NCBI RefSeq assembly: GCF_958439165.1 | Contig: NZ_OY288119.1 | Location: 100,332 to 164,331 of the forward strand | Source: an uncultured Hydrogenophaga sp. | GTDB lineage: Bacteria > Pseudomonadota > Gammaproteobacteria > Burkholderiales > Burkholderiaceae_C | DNA length: 64,000 nucleotides | Reading direction: 5' to 3' | In this document: in pieces, positions 17,984-25,525 of the stretch | Layout: the number at the start of each line of letters is the position of its first letter | How positions within the stretch are numbered: the first letter of the stretch is position 1 | Position numbers and translations under genes: made by a program | Notes under the pieces: model-generated | Database searches by the model: none | Seen by the model: only the letters and a program-made list of their open reading frames with translations | What the model was told of the DNA's origin: nothing

Positions 17984-18667
17984 ATGTTCATGAAAAAGCG
18001 CGTTGTTTTCAAATGGATGGCCGCTGCCGCGATGGCAGCCGTGGTTCCTGCCCGTGTCCTGGCCAGTTCGTTCGACGATTTCTTTGCTGCCATCCGGCGC
18101 AACGACACCGCCACGCTCCAGGGCCTGACCCGGCGGGGCTTTGACCTCAACACGCTGGACGCGGGGGGAGAGCATGGGTTGATGCTGGCTTTGCGGGCCG
18201 ACGCCTGGGCCGTGGCCGATTACCTGATCGCCCAGCCGCAGGTGCAGGTGGAATCCCGATCCAGTGCCGGCGAGACGCCACTCATGATCGCGGCGATCAA
18301 GGGCCGCCTGGACCTGGCGCGTCGCCTGATCGAGCGCGGCGCCGAAGTGAACAAGCCGGGCTGGACGCCCCTGCACTACGCGGCCACGTTTGCGGGCCCG
18401 GTGGCGACCGACATGACCCGGCTGATGCTGGAGCACCATGCCTACATCGACGCTGAATCGCCCAACGGCTCCACGCCCCTGATGATGGCGGCCCAGTACG
18501 GCAACACCACCGTGGTCAAGCTGCTGCTGGAAGAGGGCGCCGATCCCTTGATCAGGAACCAGCTCGGCCTGACCGCCATCGATTTCGCCCAGCGCGCCAA
18601 TCGGGAAGAGGCGGCCGGCATCATCGCCGCCTTCGTCCGGGCAAAGCAGCCGCGCGGCACCTGGTGA
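17984..18667 (+). CDS. Secreted ankyrin-repeat protein
   Basis: A 227-aa protein with a basic start (MFMKKRVVFK) and a hydrophobic stretch ending near ARVLAS, giving a likely signal peptide of about 27-29 residues. Four or so ankyrin repeats follow (ETPLMIAAIKGRLDLARRLIERGAEV, WTPLHYAATFAGPV, STPLMMAAQYGNTTVVKLLLEEGADP; only short pieces are diagnostic). It probably acts by protein-protein contact in the periplasm. The partner is unknown. An alternative start ATG lies 6 bases downstream. Confidence 0.85.
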   Translation: MFMKKRVVFKWMAAAAMAAVVPARVLASSFDDFFAAIRRNDTATLQGLTRRGFDLNTLDAGGEHGLMLALRADAWAVADYLIAQPQVQVESRSSAGETPLMIAAIKGRLDLARRLIERGAEVNKPGWTPLHYAATFAGPVATDMTRLMLEHHAYIDAESPNGSTPLMMAAQYGNTTVVKLLLEEGADPLIRNQLGLTAIDFAQRANREEAAGIIAAFVRAKQPRGTW

Positions 18668-18785
18668 TGCCAGCCGGGGCGTCCCGTACCTGACGGCCTG
18701 CACGCCTGGCCGTAGGTGTAACCCACATTCCCCCGGTGTTGCGCAGACCGGACAATCCCGGCCACTTGCCACCTGAGGAGACGTC

Positions 18786-19274
18786 GTGAAGTTAGCCAGT
18801 CAAAAAGATTTCCTGTCCGGATTGATGTTCACCATCGTGGGCACCGGGTTCGCCCTGGGCGCCCGTGAGTTCGATGTGGGCACCGCTGCCCGCATGGGTC
18901 CGGGCTACTTCCCGATGATGCTCGGCATCCTGCTGGCCGGTCTGGGCATCGTGGTCACCATCCAGTCGTTCCGCAAAGGCGGTGCCGACGGTGATCCGGT
19001 CGGCGCCATTGCCTGGCGTCCCCTGGGCTTCGTTCTCGGGGCCAACCTGCTGTTCGGCGCGCTGCTGGTGGGCGTGCCGGCGCTCGGCATCCCGGCATTC
19101 GGCCTGATCGTGGCGCTGTATGTGCTGGTCATCGTGGCCGGCTTCGCGCAGCCCGGCGGCAACATCAAGCAGTCGCTGGTGCTGGCCACGGTCCTTGCCG
19201 TGGGCAGCTACGGTGCTTTCGTCTACATGCTCAAGCTGCAGTTCCCGGTGTGGCCTGCGTTCCTGACCGCCTGA
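18786..19274 (+). CDS. tctB: Tripartite tricarboxylate transporter small membrane subunit TctB
   Basis: A 162-aa protein with four hydrophobic segments and the TctB opening KDFLSGLMFTIVGTGFALGA followed by MGPGYFPMMLG. It starts with GTG at 18786 behind GAGGAG. TctB partners the large subunit TctA, encoded 16 bp downstream, in sodium-coupled uptake of tricarboxylates or related acids. No periplasmic binding protein (TctC/Bug) gene is adjacent. Confidence 0.92.
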   Translation: MKLASQKDFLSGLMFTIVGTGFALGAREFDVGTAARMGPGYFPMMLGILLAGLGIVVTIQSFRKGGADGDPVGAIAWRPLGFVLGANLLFGALLVGVPALGIPAFGLIVALYVLVIVAGFAQPGGNIKQSLVLATVLAVGSYGAFVYMLKLQFPVWPAFLTA

Positions 19275-19290
19275 CCCGGAGAGACCTGCC

Positions 19291-20802
19291 ATGGATCTGA
19301 TCAACAACCTGTCGCTGGGCTTCGGCGTCGCCTTCACCTTCCAGAACCTGATCTACGCCTTCGTCGGCTGCCTGCTGGGCACGCTGATCGGGGTGTTGCC
19401 GGGCATCGGCCCGCTGGCCACCATCGCCATGCTGCTGCCGGCCACCTACGGCCTCGAGCCGGTGTCGGCGCTCATCATGCTGGCCGGCATCTATTACGGT
19501 GCGCAATACGGCGGCTCGACCACCGCCATCCTGGTCAATCTGCCGGGTGAATCGTCCTCGGTGGTCACCGTGATCGACGGTTACCAGATGGCGCGCAAGG
19601 GCAGGGCAGGCCCGGCGCTGGCGGCTGCCGGTCTGGGCTCGTTCTTTGCCGGCTGCGTCGGCACGCTGGTGCTGGCCGCCTTCGCGCCGCCGCTGACCGA
19701 AGTGGCCCTGAGCTTCGGCCCGTCGGAGTACTTTGCCCTGATGGTGCTGGGCCTGATCGGTGCCGTGGTGCTGGCCTCGGGCTCGCTGGTCAAGGCGCTG
19801 GCCATGATCGTGCTGGGCCTGCTGGTGGGCCTGGTGGGCACCGACGTGAACTCCGGTGTGGCCCGCTACACGTTCGACATTCCCGAACTCACGGACGGCA
19901 TCAATTTCGTGGTCATCGCCATGGGTGTGTTCGGTTACGGCGAAATCATCAGCAACCTCTCGCATTCCGAAGAAAAGCGCGAGGTGTTCACCGGCAAGGT
20001 GACCGGCATCATGCCGACCGCAGCCGACTTCAAGAACATGCTGCCGGCGGTGATCCGCGGCACCTCGCTGGGTGCGGTGCTGGGCATCCTGCCGGGCGGC
20101 GGCGCGCTGCTGTCCTCGTTTGCGGCCTACACCATCGAGAAGAAGACCAAGCTCAAGCCGGGCGAGGTGCCGTTCGGTCAGGGCAACATCCGCGGCGTGG
20201 CGGCGCCCGAGTCGGCCAACAACGCCGGCTCCCAGACGTCGTTCATCCCGCTGCTGACGCTGGGCATTCCGCCCAACGCCGTGATGGCCCTGATGGTCGG
20301 TGCCATGACCATCCACAACATCCAGCCGGGCCCGCAGGTCATGAGCAACAACCCCGAGCTGTTCTGGGGTCTGATTGCCTCGATGTGGATCGGCAACGCG
20401 ATGCTGGTGATCCTGAACCTGCCGCTGATCGGCATCTGGATCAAGCTGCTGACCGTTCCTTACCGCTGGCTGTTCCCGGCCATCATCCTGTTCTGCGCCA
20501 TTGGCGTGTACTCGACCAACAACAACAACTTCGACATCTGGATGGTCGCGCTGTTCGGCCTGATCGGTTACGGCTTCATCAAGCTGGGCTGCGAGCCGGC
20601 GCCGTTGCTGCTGGGTTTCATCCTGGGTCCGATGATGGAAGAGTACCTGCGCCGCGCTTTGCTGATCTCGCGCGGTGACTGGAGCGTGTTCGTCACGCGC
20701 CCGATCTCCGCCTCGCTGCTGGTGGCTGCGCTGGTGCTGCTGGCGATCGTGCTGCTGCCATCGATCAAGAAGAAACGCGAGGAAGCCTTCGTGGAAGACT
20801 GA
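19291..20802 (+). CDS. tctA: Tripartite tricarboxylate transporter large membrane subunit TctA
   Basis: A 503-aa integral membrane protein with about 11 hydrophobic helices. TctA signatures are GVLPGIGPLATIAMLLP, AGIYYGAQYGGSTTAIL, VLGILPGGGALLSS and LTLGIPPNAVMALMVGAM. It forms the translocation channel with TctB. Translation starts at ATG 19291 behind GGAGAG. A terminator sits 25 bp after the stop, directly before the phage attachment site. Confidence 0.94.
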   Translation: MDLINNLSLGFGVAFTFQNLIYAFVGCLLGTLIGVLPGIGPLATIAMLLPATYGLEPVSALIMLAGIYYGAQYGGSTTAILVNLPGESSSVVTVIDGYQMARKGRAGPALAAAGLGSFFAGCVGTLVLAAFAPPLTEVALSFGPSEYFALMVLGLIGAVVLASGSLVKALAMIVLGLLVGLVGTDVNSGVARYTFDIPELTDGINFVVIAMGVFGYGEIISNLSHSEEKREVFTGKVTGIMPTAADFKNMLPAVIRGTSLGAVLGILPGGGALLSSFAAYTIEKKTKLKPGEVPFGQGNIRGVAAPESANNAGSQTSFIPLLTLGIPPNAVMALMVGAMTIHNIQPGPQVMSNNPELFWGLIASMWIGNAMLVILNLPLIGIWIKLLTVPYRWLFPAIILFCAIGVYSTNNNNFDIWMVALFGLIGYGFIKLGCEPAPLLLGFILGPMMEEYLRRALLISRGDWSVFVTRPISASLLVAALVLLAIVLLPSIKKKREEAFVED

Positions 20803-20828
20803 GCACAGTCGTTCTGCCATCCCAGAGG

Positions 20829-20852
20829 CCCGCCAGCGATGGCGGGTTTTTC
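20829..20852 (+). terminator. Rho-independent terminator after tctA
   Basis: The stem CCCGCC / GGCGGG with loop AGCGAT is followed by a TTTTT run. It ends tctBA about 11 bp before the dif-like attL. On the other strand the last codons of the copy-1 phage repressor read into it. Confidence 0.85.
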
Positions 20853-21258
20853 AGATTCCATGAGATTCCACGATGTATAGCGGGTTGACTTGCTGAATCG
20901 AGGTCTTCGCCTGGGCCTCGCCAGAGGGAAAACCAGCGGCCAGGGCCACCACCGCCAGCACTGAAAAAACGCCAGCAGCGGCCGCCTGCTGAAGCCTGAC
21001 CGCCACCGAATGCCAGAGGGCCTTCGCTTCGGCCGACGTCGCCCGTTGTTCCTCAACTTCGGCCAGGACAACCGCCGGGTCGTCGCCGGTCAGCTCGCAC
21101 AGCTTCGCAATTACCCGAGCGTCCGGAAGGGTCATTCCATGCCGGTAAGAGGCAAGCGACCGATGGGAAATACCCATCACAAGAGCCAACTTGTAGTCGC
21201 TGGACAACCTGTGCATATCTTTCGCTTTGTCGATCAGGGCGGGGACGTTAGCGGCCAT
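20851..21258 (-). CDS. Phage HTH repressor candidate with C-terminal membrane helix, host-altered C-terminus
   Basis: A 135-aa protein. A helix-turn-helix lies at about 23-47 (YKLALVMGISHRSLASYRHG), followed by LPDARVIAKLCELTGDDPA. A hydrophobic helix at about 92-110 suggests membrane attachment. The overall form resembles phage proteins of the DUF3693 type. The gene crosses attL: the core encodes LYIV, and the final residues ESHGI come from host DNA. At the phage-phage junction the same gene encodes 170 residues. It is divergent from the early operon, with palindromic operators between. RBS AGCAGG precedes the start. Confidence 0.75.
   Translation of the reverse strand: MAANVPALIDKAKDMHRLSSDYKLALVMGISHRSLASYRHGMTLPDARVIAKLCELTGDDPAVVLAEVEEQRATSAEAKALWHSVAVRLQQAAAAGVFSVLAVVALAAGFPSGEAQAKTSIQQVNPLYIVESHGI
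20863..20890. other. attL: chromosomal dif left half joined to phage half-site
   Basis: The site has an 11-bp left arm AGATTCCACGA, a 6-bp core TGTATA (20874-20879) and an 11-bp right arm GCGGGTTGACT from the phage. The core equals that of E. coli dif. The phage right arm is a poor XerD site, so attL is probably not a working dif. The 15 bases ATTCCACGATGTATA (20865-20879) recur at 32088 and 43311. Confidence 0.8.
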
Positions 21259-21266
21259 GTGGATAA
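21258..21266 (-). promoter_or_regulatory. Perfect DnaA box at the repressor start
   Basis: The minus strand reads TTATCCACA, the strongest DnaA-box sequence, overlapping the repressor ATG. The adjoining bases include GCCATGTGG (21254-21262), also found in the operator repeats 100 bp away. It could link phage replication or repressor expression to DnaA, but a lone box may be chance. Confidence 0.4.
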
Positions 21267-21341
21267 CCTGCTTTCTGGTGACGGTTTGGGGGCCTGGTGA
21301 AGTGCCAGTAACGGTAAGGGTACGTCTGTACTGTTAACCGT

Positions 21342-21394
21342 TGCCACATGGCATGGGGTTGCCATGTGGCACGGGGTTGCCATAGAGTCGGCCC
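21342..21394. promoter_or_regulatory. Early operator region, copy 1: three 18-bp repeats with palindromes
   Basis: Between the divergent repressor and early genes lie two facing copies of TGCCA-N2-TGGCA (TGCCACATGGCA at 21342-21353 and TGCCATGTGGCA at 21360-21371). A third partial unit, TGCCATAG, starts at 21378. The units repeat every 18 bp (GTTGCCAY...). This is the natural binding site for the HTH repressor. Bases 21350 (G) and 21376 (G) are the only ones seen to differ from copy 2. Confidence 0.65.
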
Positions 21395-21486
21395 GCGCCG
21401 GGTCGGTTGTCTTCCTTCCCCCCACCTTCTGGACCGATGCCGGCGCACCTTAAAGGGCAGAGGGGCGGGGGGCGAAGGTGGGAACC

Positions 21487-21708
21487 ATGACCAGTTTCAA
21501 GGTCGCCAAGATCGACGACGCGCACGGCGTCGGCGGCATGGCCGTTGACGTGGTGGGCAACGACAAAGGCCCGTTCGGCGTGACGCTGTCGCACATTGCG
21601 GGCGGCTTCGCCATGCACATGCACTTCACACCGGACCAGTCGCGCCGGCTGCGCGCCGCGCTGGAAGACGCCGAAGCAAAGGCCGAAATCCTCACGGCGG
21701 CGATCTGA
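21487..21708 (+). CDS. Phage early protein of unknown function, 73 aa
   Basis: First gene of the rightward operon. Translation from ATG 21487 has AAGGTGGG as ribosome site; a GTG three codons earlier (21478) is less likely. The protein (MTSFKVAKIDDAHGVGGMAV...) has a beta-rich first half (VDVVGNDKGPFGVTLSHIAGG) and a helical, charged tail (DQSRRLRAALEDAEAKAEIL). I do not recognise it. Its place next to the operator suggests an early regulatory or replication-accessory role. Confidence 0.65.
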   Translation: MTSFKVAKIDDAHGVGGMAVDVVGNDKGPFGVTLSHIAGGFAMHMHFTPDQSRRLRAALEDAEAKAEILTAAI

Positions 21709-21710
21709 CC

Positions 21711-22028
21711 ATGCGAAGCACCATCAAGCTGGGCGCGGGCCGCGCCATCGTCGTGCAGCCGCAGGGGGAGGGCGTCCGGTTCGACCTGACCTTCGCGGGC
21801 GTGGTGGTCGGCGGCGACGTGCTGACCCCGGACCAGTGCGGCGCGCTGGTGTTCTCCATCGAGCAGGCGGCAGAGGCCGCCGGCATCGCGCAGGACCGCA
21901 TGCGGGCCAGCGAGGGCACCGCCAGCGCGCAGCGGATCAACCGGACCGCGCCGACGTGCCCGGCCGGCGACGTGGCGCTGTGCCAGGGCGGCAGCGCATG
22001 CCGGGGCGTGTGCCTGGGGCAGTCATGA
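21711..22028 (+). CDS. Phage early protein of unknown function, 105 aa
   Basis: It starts 2 bp after the preceding stop. The first half is beta-rich and hydrophobic (TIKLGAGRAIVVQPQGEGV, VVVGGDVLTPDQCGALVF). The tail contains four cysteines (TCPAGD...LCQGG...ACRGVCLG) that could bind a metal. Its architecture (short beta domain, then DQxxxLxxAxE-like helix) echoes the 73-aa protein before it, so the two may be distant relatives. The function is not known. Confidence 0.65.
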   Translation: MRSTIKLGAGRAIVVQPQGEGVRFDLTFAGVVVGGDVLTPDQCGALVFSIEQAAEAAGIAQDRMRASEGTASAQRINRTAPTCPAGDVALCQGGSACRGVCLGQS

Positions 22029-22195
22029 ACGCATGGCGCCTGTCACCTGTAGGGGTACTGATACCGGTACAGCACAAGCCCACCGCGCCGGCATGGCCGC
22101 GCCCGGTGGGCTGGGACAACCTGCCGGCCGAAATCCGGGCCGCCTGGGATGACAAGTGGCGGCGGCTGGTGGCGCAGCAGAAGGCGGCGCGGTGA
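22025..22195 (+). CDS. Small phage protein, 56 aa
   Basis: ATG 22025 overlaps the preceding stop (ATGA). The product (MNAWRLSPVGVLIPV...) has a proline-rich middle (KPTAPAWPRPVGW) and a charged helix at the end (AEIRAAWDDKWRRLVAQQ). Tight coupling on both sides supports translation. No family is recognised. Confidence 0.55.
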   Translation: MNAWRLSPVGVLIPVQHKPTAPAWPRPVGWDNLPAEIRAAWDDKWRRLVAQQKAAR

Positions 22196-22305
22196 ACCCG
22201 TTCACGTTCGTCGTCTTCGTCTACCTGCTGGCGGTGATCGGCGCGCATTGGTGGTTGTGGGTCATGCTGGCGGTGGCAGTTGTGTACGAGGCCACCAGAC
22301 CATGA
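22192..22305 (+). CDS. Small phage membrane protein, 37 aa
   Basis: GTG 22192 overlaps the preceding stop (GTGA), and its own stop overlaps the start of the replication gene (ATGA). The product is almost entirely one hydrophobic segment (FVVFVYLLAVIGAHWW, VMLAVAVVYEA). It could tether the replication complex to the membrane or serve only to couple translation. It is too short for usual gene finders. Confidence 0.5.
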   Translation: MNPFTFVVFVYLLAVIGAHWWLWVMLAVAVVYEATRP

Positions 22306-24386
22306 CCGGACCAGACCGCCCATATTGGGCCGGCCTTCGGCTGGCAGCCCTGCCGCAGCGCTGGGCCGACCGCATGGTCGCGAAGTGGCGCAAGCACGTC
22401 GAGGCGCTGCAGAAGAAGGGCACCACGCACGGCGCGGCCGATATGTGGCTGAGTCGGCGCCTGTCCGAACTGGAAGCCGGCCTGCGCGCCGGCATCAAAC
22501 CCAGCATGGGCGATTCCGACCTGTGCGCGCTGGCGAAGCAGGAGGCCCGCGATCACGCCGACCTGCAGGCCGGGGTCGAGGGCGAATACCGGAACCGCTG
22601 GGCACACATGCCGGCCGAAATGCTGGCCCGGTGCATCGCCTGGAAGAAGCGCCAGACGGCCCGCACGGTGATGGTCGGGCGCGGGCTGCTGGATATGTGG
22701 CCCGATGGCCCGACCATGACCGACGCCGGGCGCCTGGGCCGCCTGCGCGATGAAACCTTCTGGCGCCGGGTCTTCCGGCGGGTGCATGCCCGAACCATTG
22801 AGCGCTGCGCCATCGCCCTGGGCCTGGTGCATGCCCGGGCCGACTGCTACGCGTCGGCAGAGTCGCGCCGGGTGCATGCGGAGCGACAGCGGGCGAATGC
22901 CGCCATGCTGGCCCACACGCTGGCGGTGAACGAGCACGGCCAGGAAATGACGCTGGCGGCCGTCGCCGAAAAGTCCGTCGCCAATCCGACCATCCGGCGC
23001 GGCGAACTCATGACCCGGGTGGCCGGTTTTGAGGCATGCGCCGACGCGCTGGGCCACGTCAAGCGCTGGGCCGTCATCACCTGTCCGAGCCGCATGCACA
23101 AGTTCACCCACCTGGACGGCGGCAAGGTGGTCGAGAACCGGAAATACGACGGCACCCAGCCGCGCGAGGCGCAGGCGTATCTCGCCGGCCAGTGGCGCCG
23201 CCTGTGCGCGCATTGGGAGCGCGAGGGCCTGCGCGTCTACGGCTTCCGCACGACGGAGCCGCACCACGACGCTACACCCCACTGGAATGTGCTGTGCTTC
23301 TTCGCGCCGATGACTGAGCGGGTCGAGCTGAAGAAGGTCTGCAAGCTGCCGACCGATGCGGTGCCGGTCTTCGATGCCGGCCTGAAGCGCTACTTCCTGG
23401 ACAACGACAGCCCGACCGAACCGGGGGCGGCAGAGCGCCGGGTCAAGATCAAGGCGATAGACCCGGAGCAGGGCAGCGCGGCCGGCTACATCGCAAAGTA
23501 CATCGCCAAGGGGGTGGACGGCTTCAAGCTGGAAACCGACCTGTACGGCAACCCGATAGTCGAGGCCACCGACGCCGTGGTGACCTGGGCGCGGGTGTGG
23601 GGCATCCGGCAATTCCAGCAGATCGGCGGGCCGCCTGTGACCGTCTGGCGCGAACTGCGCCGGCTGCACCCGGACCACATGGAAGACCGCGACCAGACCG
23701 CCGACCATCTGGCCGCAGCGGTGCGCGCCGTCAATCTGCAACTGGTGGAGCCGGGGGAGCGAAAGGCCCTCGCGTGGCAGCGCTACACCATGGCGCAGGG
23801 CGGCCCGACGTGCCGCAGGGCAGCGCAACGGGTCAAGCTGTACCGGGTCGAGCGCGATGCCTGCAACCGTTACGGGGAGCCGGCAGCGGCCCGCGTGGTG
23901 GGTGTGCTGGGTCTGGGGTCTGTACCGGCACCCGTACCGGCCCACATTGCGGCCATGGGCAAGGGCGGCACCTTCCGGCGGCCGGCGCAGACCGTCATCG
24001 AGGCAGAGCGCTGCGAATGGCTGATCGTCAGCAAGGGCGACAGCCTGGACGCCATCGAGAACCACTGCGAGAGGCTGCAGGGCCTCATCCACGCCATGGA
24101 CGCCAGGGACGCGGCAGCGACGGCCGCGCGCATCGAGCGCATCCAGCAACGAAACGAGGTCGAGGCGCGGCTGCGCGAAGCGCTGCCGCCTTGGACCCGT
24201 GTCAATAACTGCACGGCGACACCAACGCTGGACACGTTGGACCGCCGGCACATGGACACCGGCCCGCGAATGTTCGGGCCGCTGAACCGATACCGACGCA
24301 AGGTCGGCCGGTTCTTCAACTGGCAACAGAGGGCCGGGGGGCCATCAATCGAAGGGGTAGGCGATGAATCACTTGCGGGTACATGA
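22302..24386 (+). CDS. Rolling-circle replication initiator (phage gpA / PM2 P12-like HUH endonuclease)
   Basis: A 694-aa protein from ATG 22302. The gpA-superfamily motifs appear in order: motif 1 VITCPSRMH (258-266), motif 2 TEPHHDATPHWN (318-329) and motif 3 GYIAKYIAK (395-403) with the tyrosine pair Y396 and Y400. Two tyrosines define the superfamily that nicks and religates during replication of phiX174, P2 and PM2. Motif 2 normally ends HWH; here the last histidine is asparagine. The first 220 residues are helical and basic. The protein probably nicks the phage origin and drives rolling-circle copying. Confidence 0.92.
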   Translation: MTGPDRPYWAGLRLAALPQRWADRMVAKWRKHVEALQKKGTTHGAADMWLSRRLSELEAGLRAGIKPSMGDSDLCALAKQEARDHADLQAGVEGEYRNRWAHMPAEMLARCIAWKKRQTARTVMVGRGLLDMWPDGPTMTDAGRLGRLRDETFWRRVFRRVHARTIERCAIALGLVHARADCYASAESRRVHAERQRANAAMLAHTLAVNEHGQEMTLAAVAEKSVANPTIRRGELMTRVAGFEACADALGHVKRWAVITCPSRMHKFTHLDGGKVVENRKYDGTQPREAQAYLAGQWRRLCAHWEREGLRVYGFRTTEPHHDATPHWNVLCFFAPMTERVELKKVCKLPTDAVPVFDAGLKRYFLDNDSPTEPGAAERRVKIKAIDPEQGSAAGYIAKYIAKGVDGFKLETDLYGNPIVEATDAVVTWARVWGIRQFQQIGGPPVTVWRELRRLHPDHMEDRDQTADHLAAAVRAVNLQLVEPGERKALAWQRYTMAQGGPTCRRAAQRVKLYRVERDACNRYGEPAAARVVGVLGLGSVPAPVPAHIAAMGKGGTFRRPAQTVIEAERCEWLIVSKGDSLDAIENHCERLQGLIHAMDARDAAATAARIERIQQRNEVEARLREALPPWTRVNNCTATPTLDTLDRRHMDTGPRMFGPLNRYRRKVGRFFNWQQRAGGPSIEGVGDESLAGT

Positions 24387-24558
24387 CCGCGCGGCAGTGA
24401 AGGCCGGGGCGTATGCGTCCATGGTCGGCACCGTAACGGCGGTGAAAGAGGGCGCGGGCGGGGTGCGGGTGCAACTTCACATCCAGGGCGTGAAGGACGG
24501 CCAGGCCGTGAACGTGGTGCGGTGGTTCGCAACCCGTGAAGTCGAGGCCCGGGCATGA
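24364..24558 (+). CDS. Small beta-barrel-like phage protein, 64 aa
   Basis: It overlaps the end of the replication gene by 23 bp, with a good ribosome site (AAGGGG) before ATG 24364. The core (ASMVGTVTAVKEGAGGVRVQL, GQAVNVVRWF) reads like a small SH3/KOW-type barrel, which might bind nucleic acid. Its stop overlaps the next start. Confidence 0.6.
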   Translation: MNHLRVHDRAAVKAGAYASMVGTVTAVKEGAGGVRVQLHIQGVKDGQAVNVVRWFATREVEARA

Positions 24559-24905
24559 CGACGCGCCAGGTATTGGGGCACATCGACTGCCCGACGTGCG
24601 GCACGGCCGGCGGGGTGCGGATCACCCACGACAAGAACGGGGAGCCGTTCGGCTACTGCGAGGCGAAGTGCCACCAGCAAATCCGGATCGGCGGCGACTC
24701 CTACCGGGTCGGCCTGTTCCTGCAGCGCTACCCGTGGGCGGCCAGCAAGCCCGAACCGGCAGCACCTGCAGTGGCACCGGTCAGCAAGCCGGCCGCACCA
24801 GCCGCGAAGGCTGCCACCACCACGCCGGCCGCTGCGCCGGCACCGTCGAAACCTGCCCGGCGCTCCCCGATGGAAGACGCGCTGGGCTTCCTGGGCATGA
24901 AGTGA
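24555..24905 (+). CDS. Zinc-finger phage protein with Ala/Pro-rich linker, 116 aa
   Basis: The N-terminal 40 residues hold a four-cysteine zinc ribbon (CPTCG at 12-16 and YCEAKC at 34-39). A long low-complexity Ala-Pro-Lys linker follows, then a short C-terminal helix (SPMEDALGFLGMK). PM2 also encodes a zinc-finger transcription factor near its replication gene, so control of late transcription is a plausible role, but the similarity is in layout only. Translation is coupled on both sides. Confidence 0.65.
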   Translation: MTTRQVLGHIDCPTCGTAGGVRITHDKNGEPFGYCEAKCHQQIRIGGDSYRVGLFLQRYPWAASKPEPAAPAVAPVSKPAAPAAKAATTTPAAAPAPSKPARRSPMEDALGFLGMK

Positions 24906-25525
24906 TGACCACCACCACCAAACCGAGAAAGACGGCCACCGCGCGGGCCGTCGAAGAAGTCACCAGCCAGGCGGCCACCCAGCAGGCCAGCGACGCGGCC
25001 GATCAGCCGGCCGGCCAGGACGACACGGCAGCGGAAGAAGCCGCCCACCTGCAGCGCCTGCAGCAGACGGCAGCGGAGGAAGAACCGACCGGCGGGCCGC
25101 ATCTGGTGGACACGGCAGCGGAGCCGACGCCGACCGTGAACCTGGAAGCGGAACTGGCAGCGCTCACGAAAGTGGCCGTCGCCATGCTGGGGCCGATGTT
25201 CCCCAGCTTGCGGGAGGTCTACACCCCGGAGAACATCGAGGCTGCCGCCAGCGTGGCCGCGCCGCTGTGCCGCAAGCATGGCTGGCTGCAGAACGGCATC
25301 GGCGGAAAGTACGCGGAGGAAATCGCAGCCGCTGCAGTGCTGGCGCCGCTGGCCTACGCCACCGTCAAGGGAGTGCAGAAGGACATGGCAGAAGCGCAGC
25401 GCCGCAAGGCCGGGACGACTGCTGATGCACCGCTGCCCGACCTGTCGGCACCCGTGCCCGAAGCGCCGGCATCGCCGAAGACGGTCACATTCGGCGCACC
25501 CGTGCCGGTCGAGGCTGCAGCATGA
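24905..25525 (+). CDS. Phage protein of unknown function, 206 aa
   Basis: ATG 24905 overlaps the previous stop (TGATG). The first 80 residues are low-complexity and acidic (Thr, Ala, Glu, Gln rich). Residues about 90-165 form a structured helical part (EAELAALTKVAVAMLG, PSLREVYTPENIEAAA, YAEEIAAAAVLAPLAYATVKG). The C-terminus is Pro-Ala rich. It lies directly before the packaging ATPase. No family is recognised; a scaffold or packaging accessory is possible. Confidence 0.65.
   Translation: MTTTTKPRKTATARAVEEVTSQAATQQASDAADQPAGQDDTAAEEAAHLQRLQQTAAEEEPTGGPHLVDTAAEPTPTVNLEAELAALTKVAVAMLGPMFPSLREVYTPENIEAAASVAAPLCRKHGWLQNGIGGKYAEEIAAAAVLAPLAYATVKGVQKDMAEAQRRKAGTTADAPLPDLSAPVPEAPASPKTVTFGAPVPVEAAA

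Noticed and set aside
24195..24215. phiX174-like nick site at GTCAATAACTGC in the replication gene
   Set aside because: Only a few bases resemble the phiX174 origin. The true origin of this element cannot be located by eye.
22221..24326. 701-codon open frame antisense to the replication gene
   Set aside because: Long antisense frames are common in GC-rich DNA. The product is His/Arg/Gly-rich without motifs, and the sense strand carries clear catalytic motifs.
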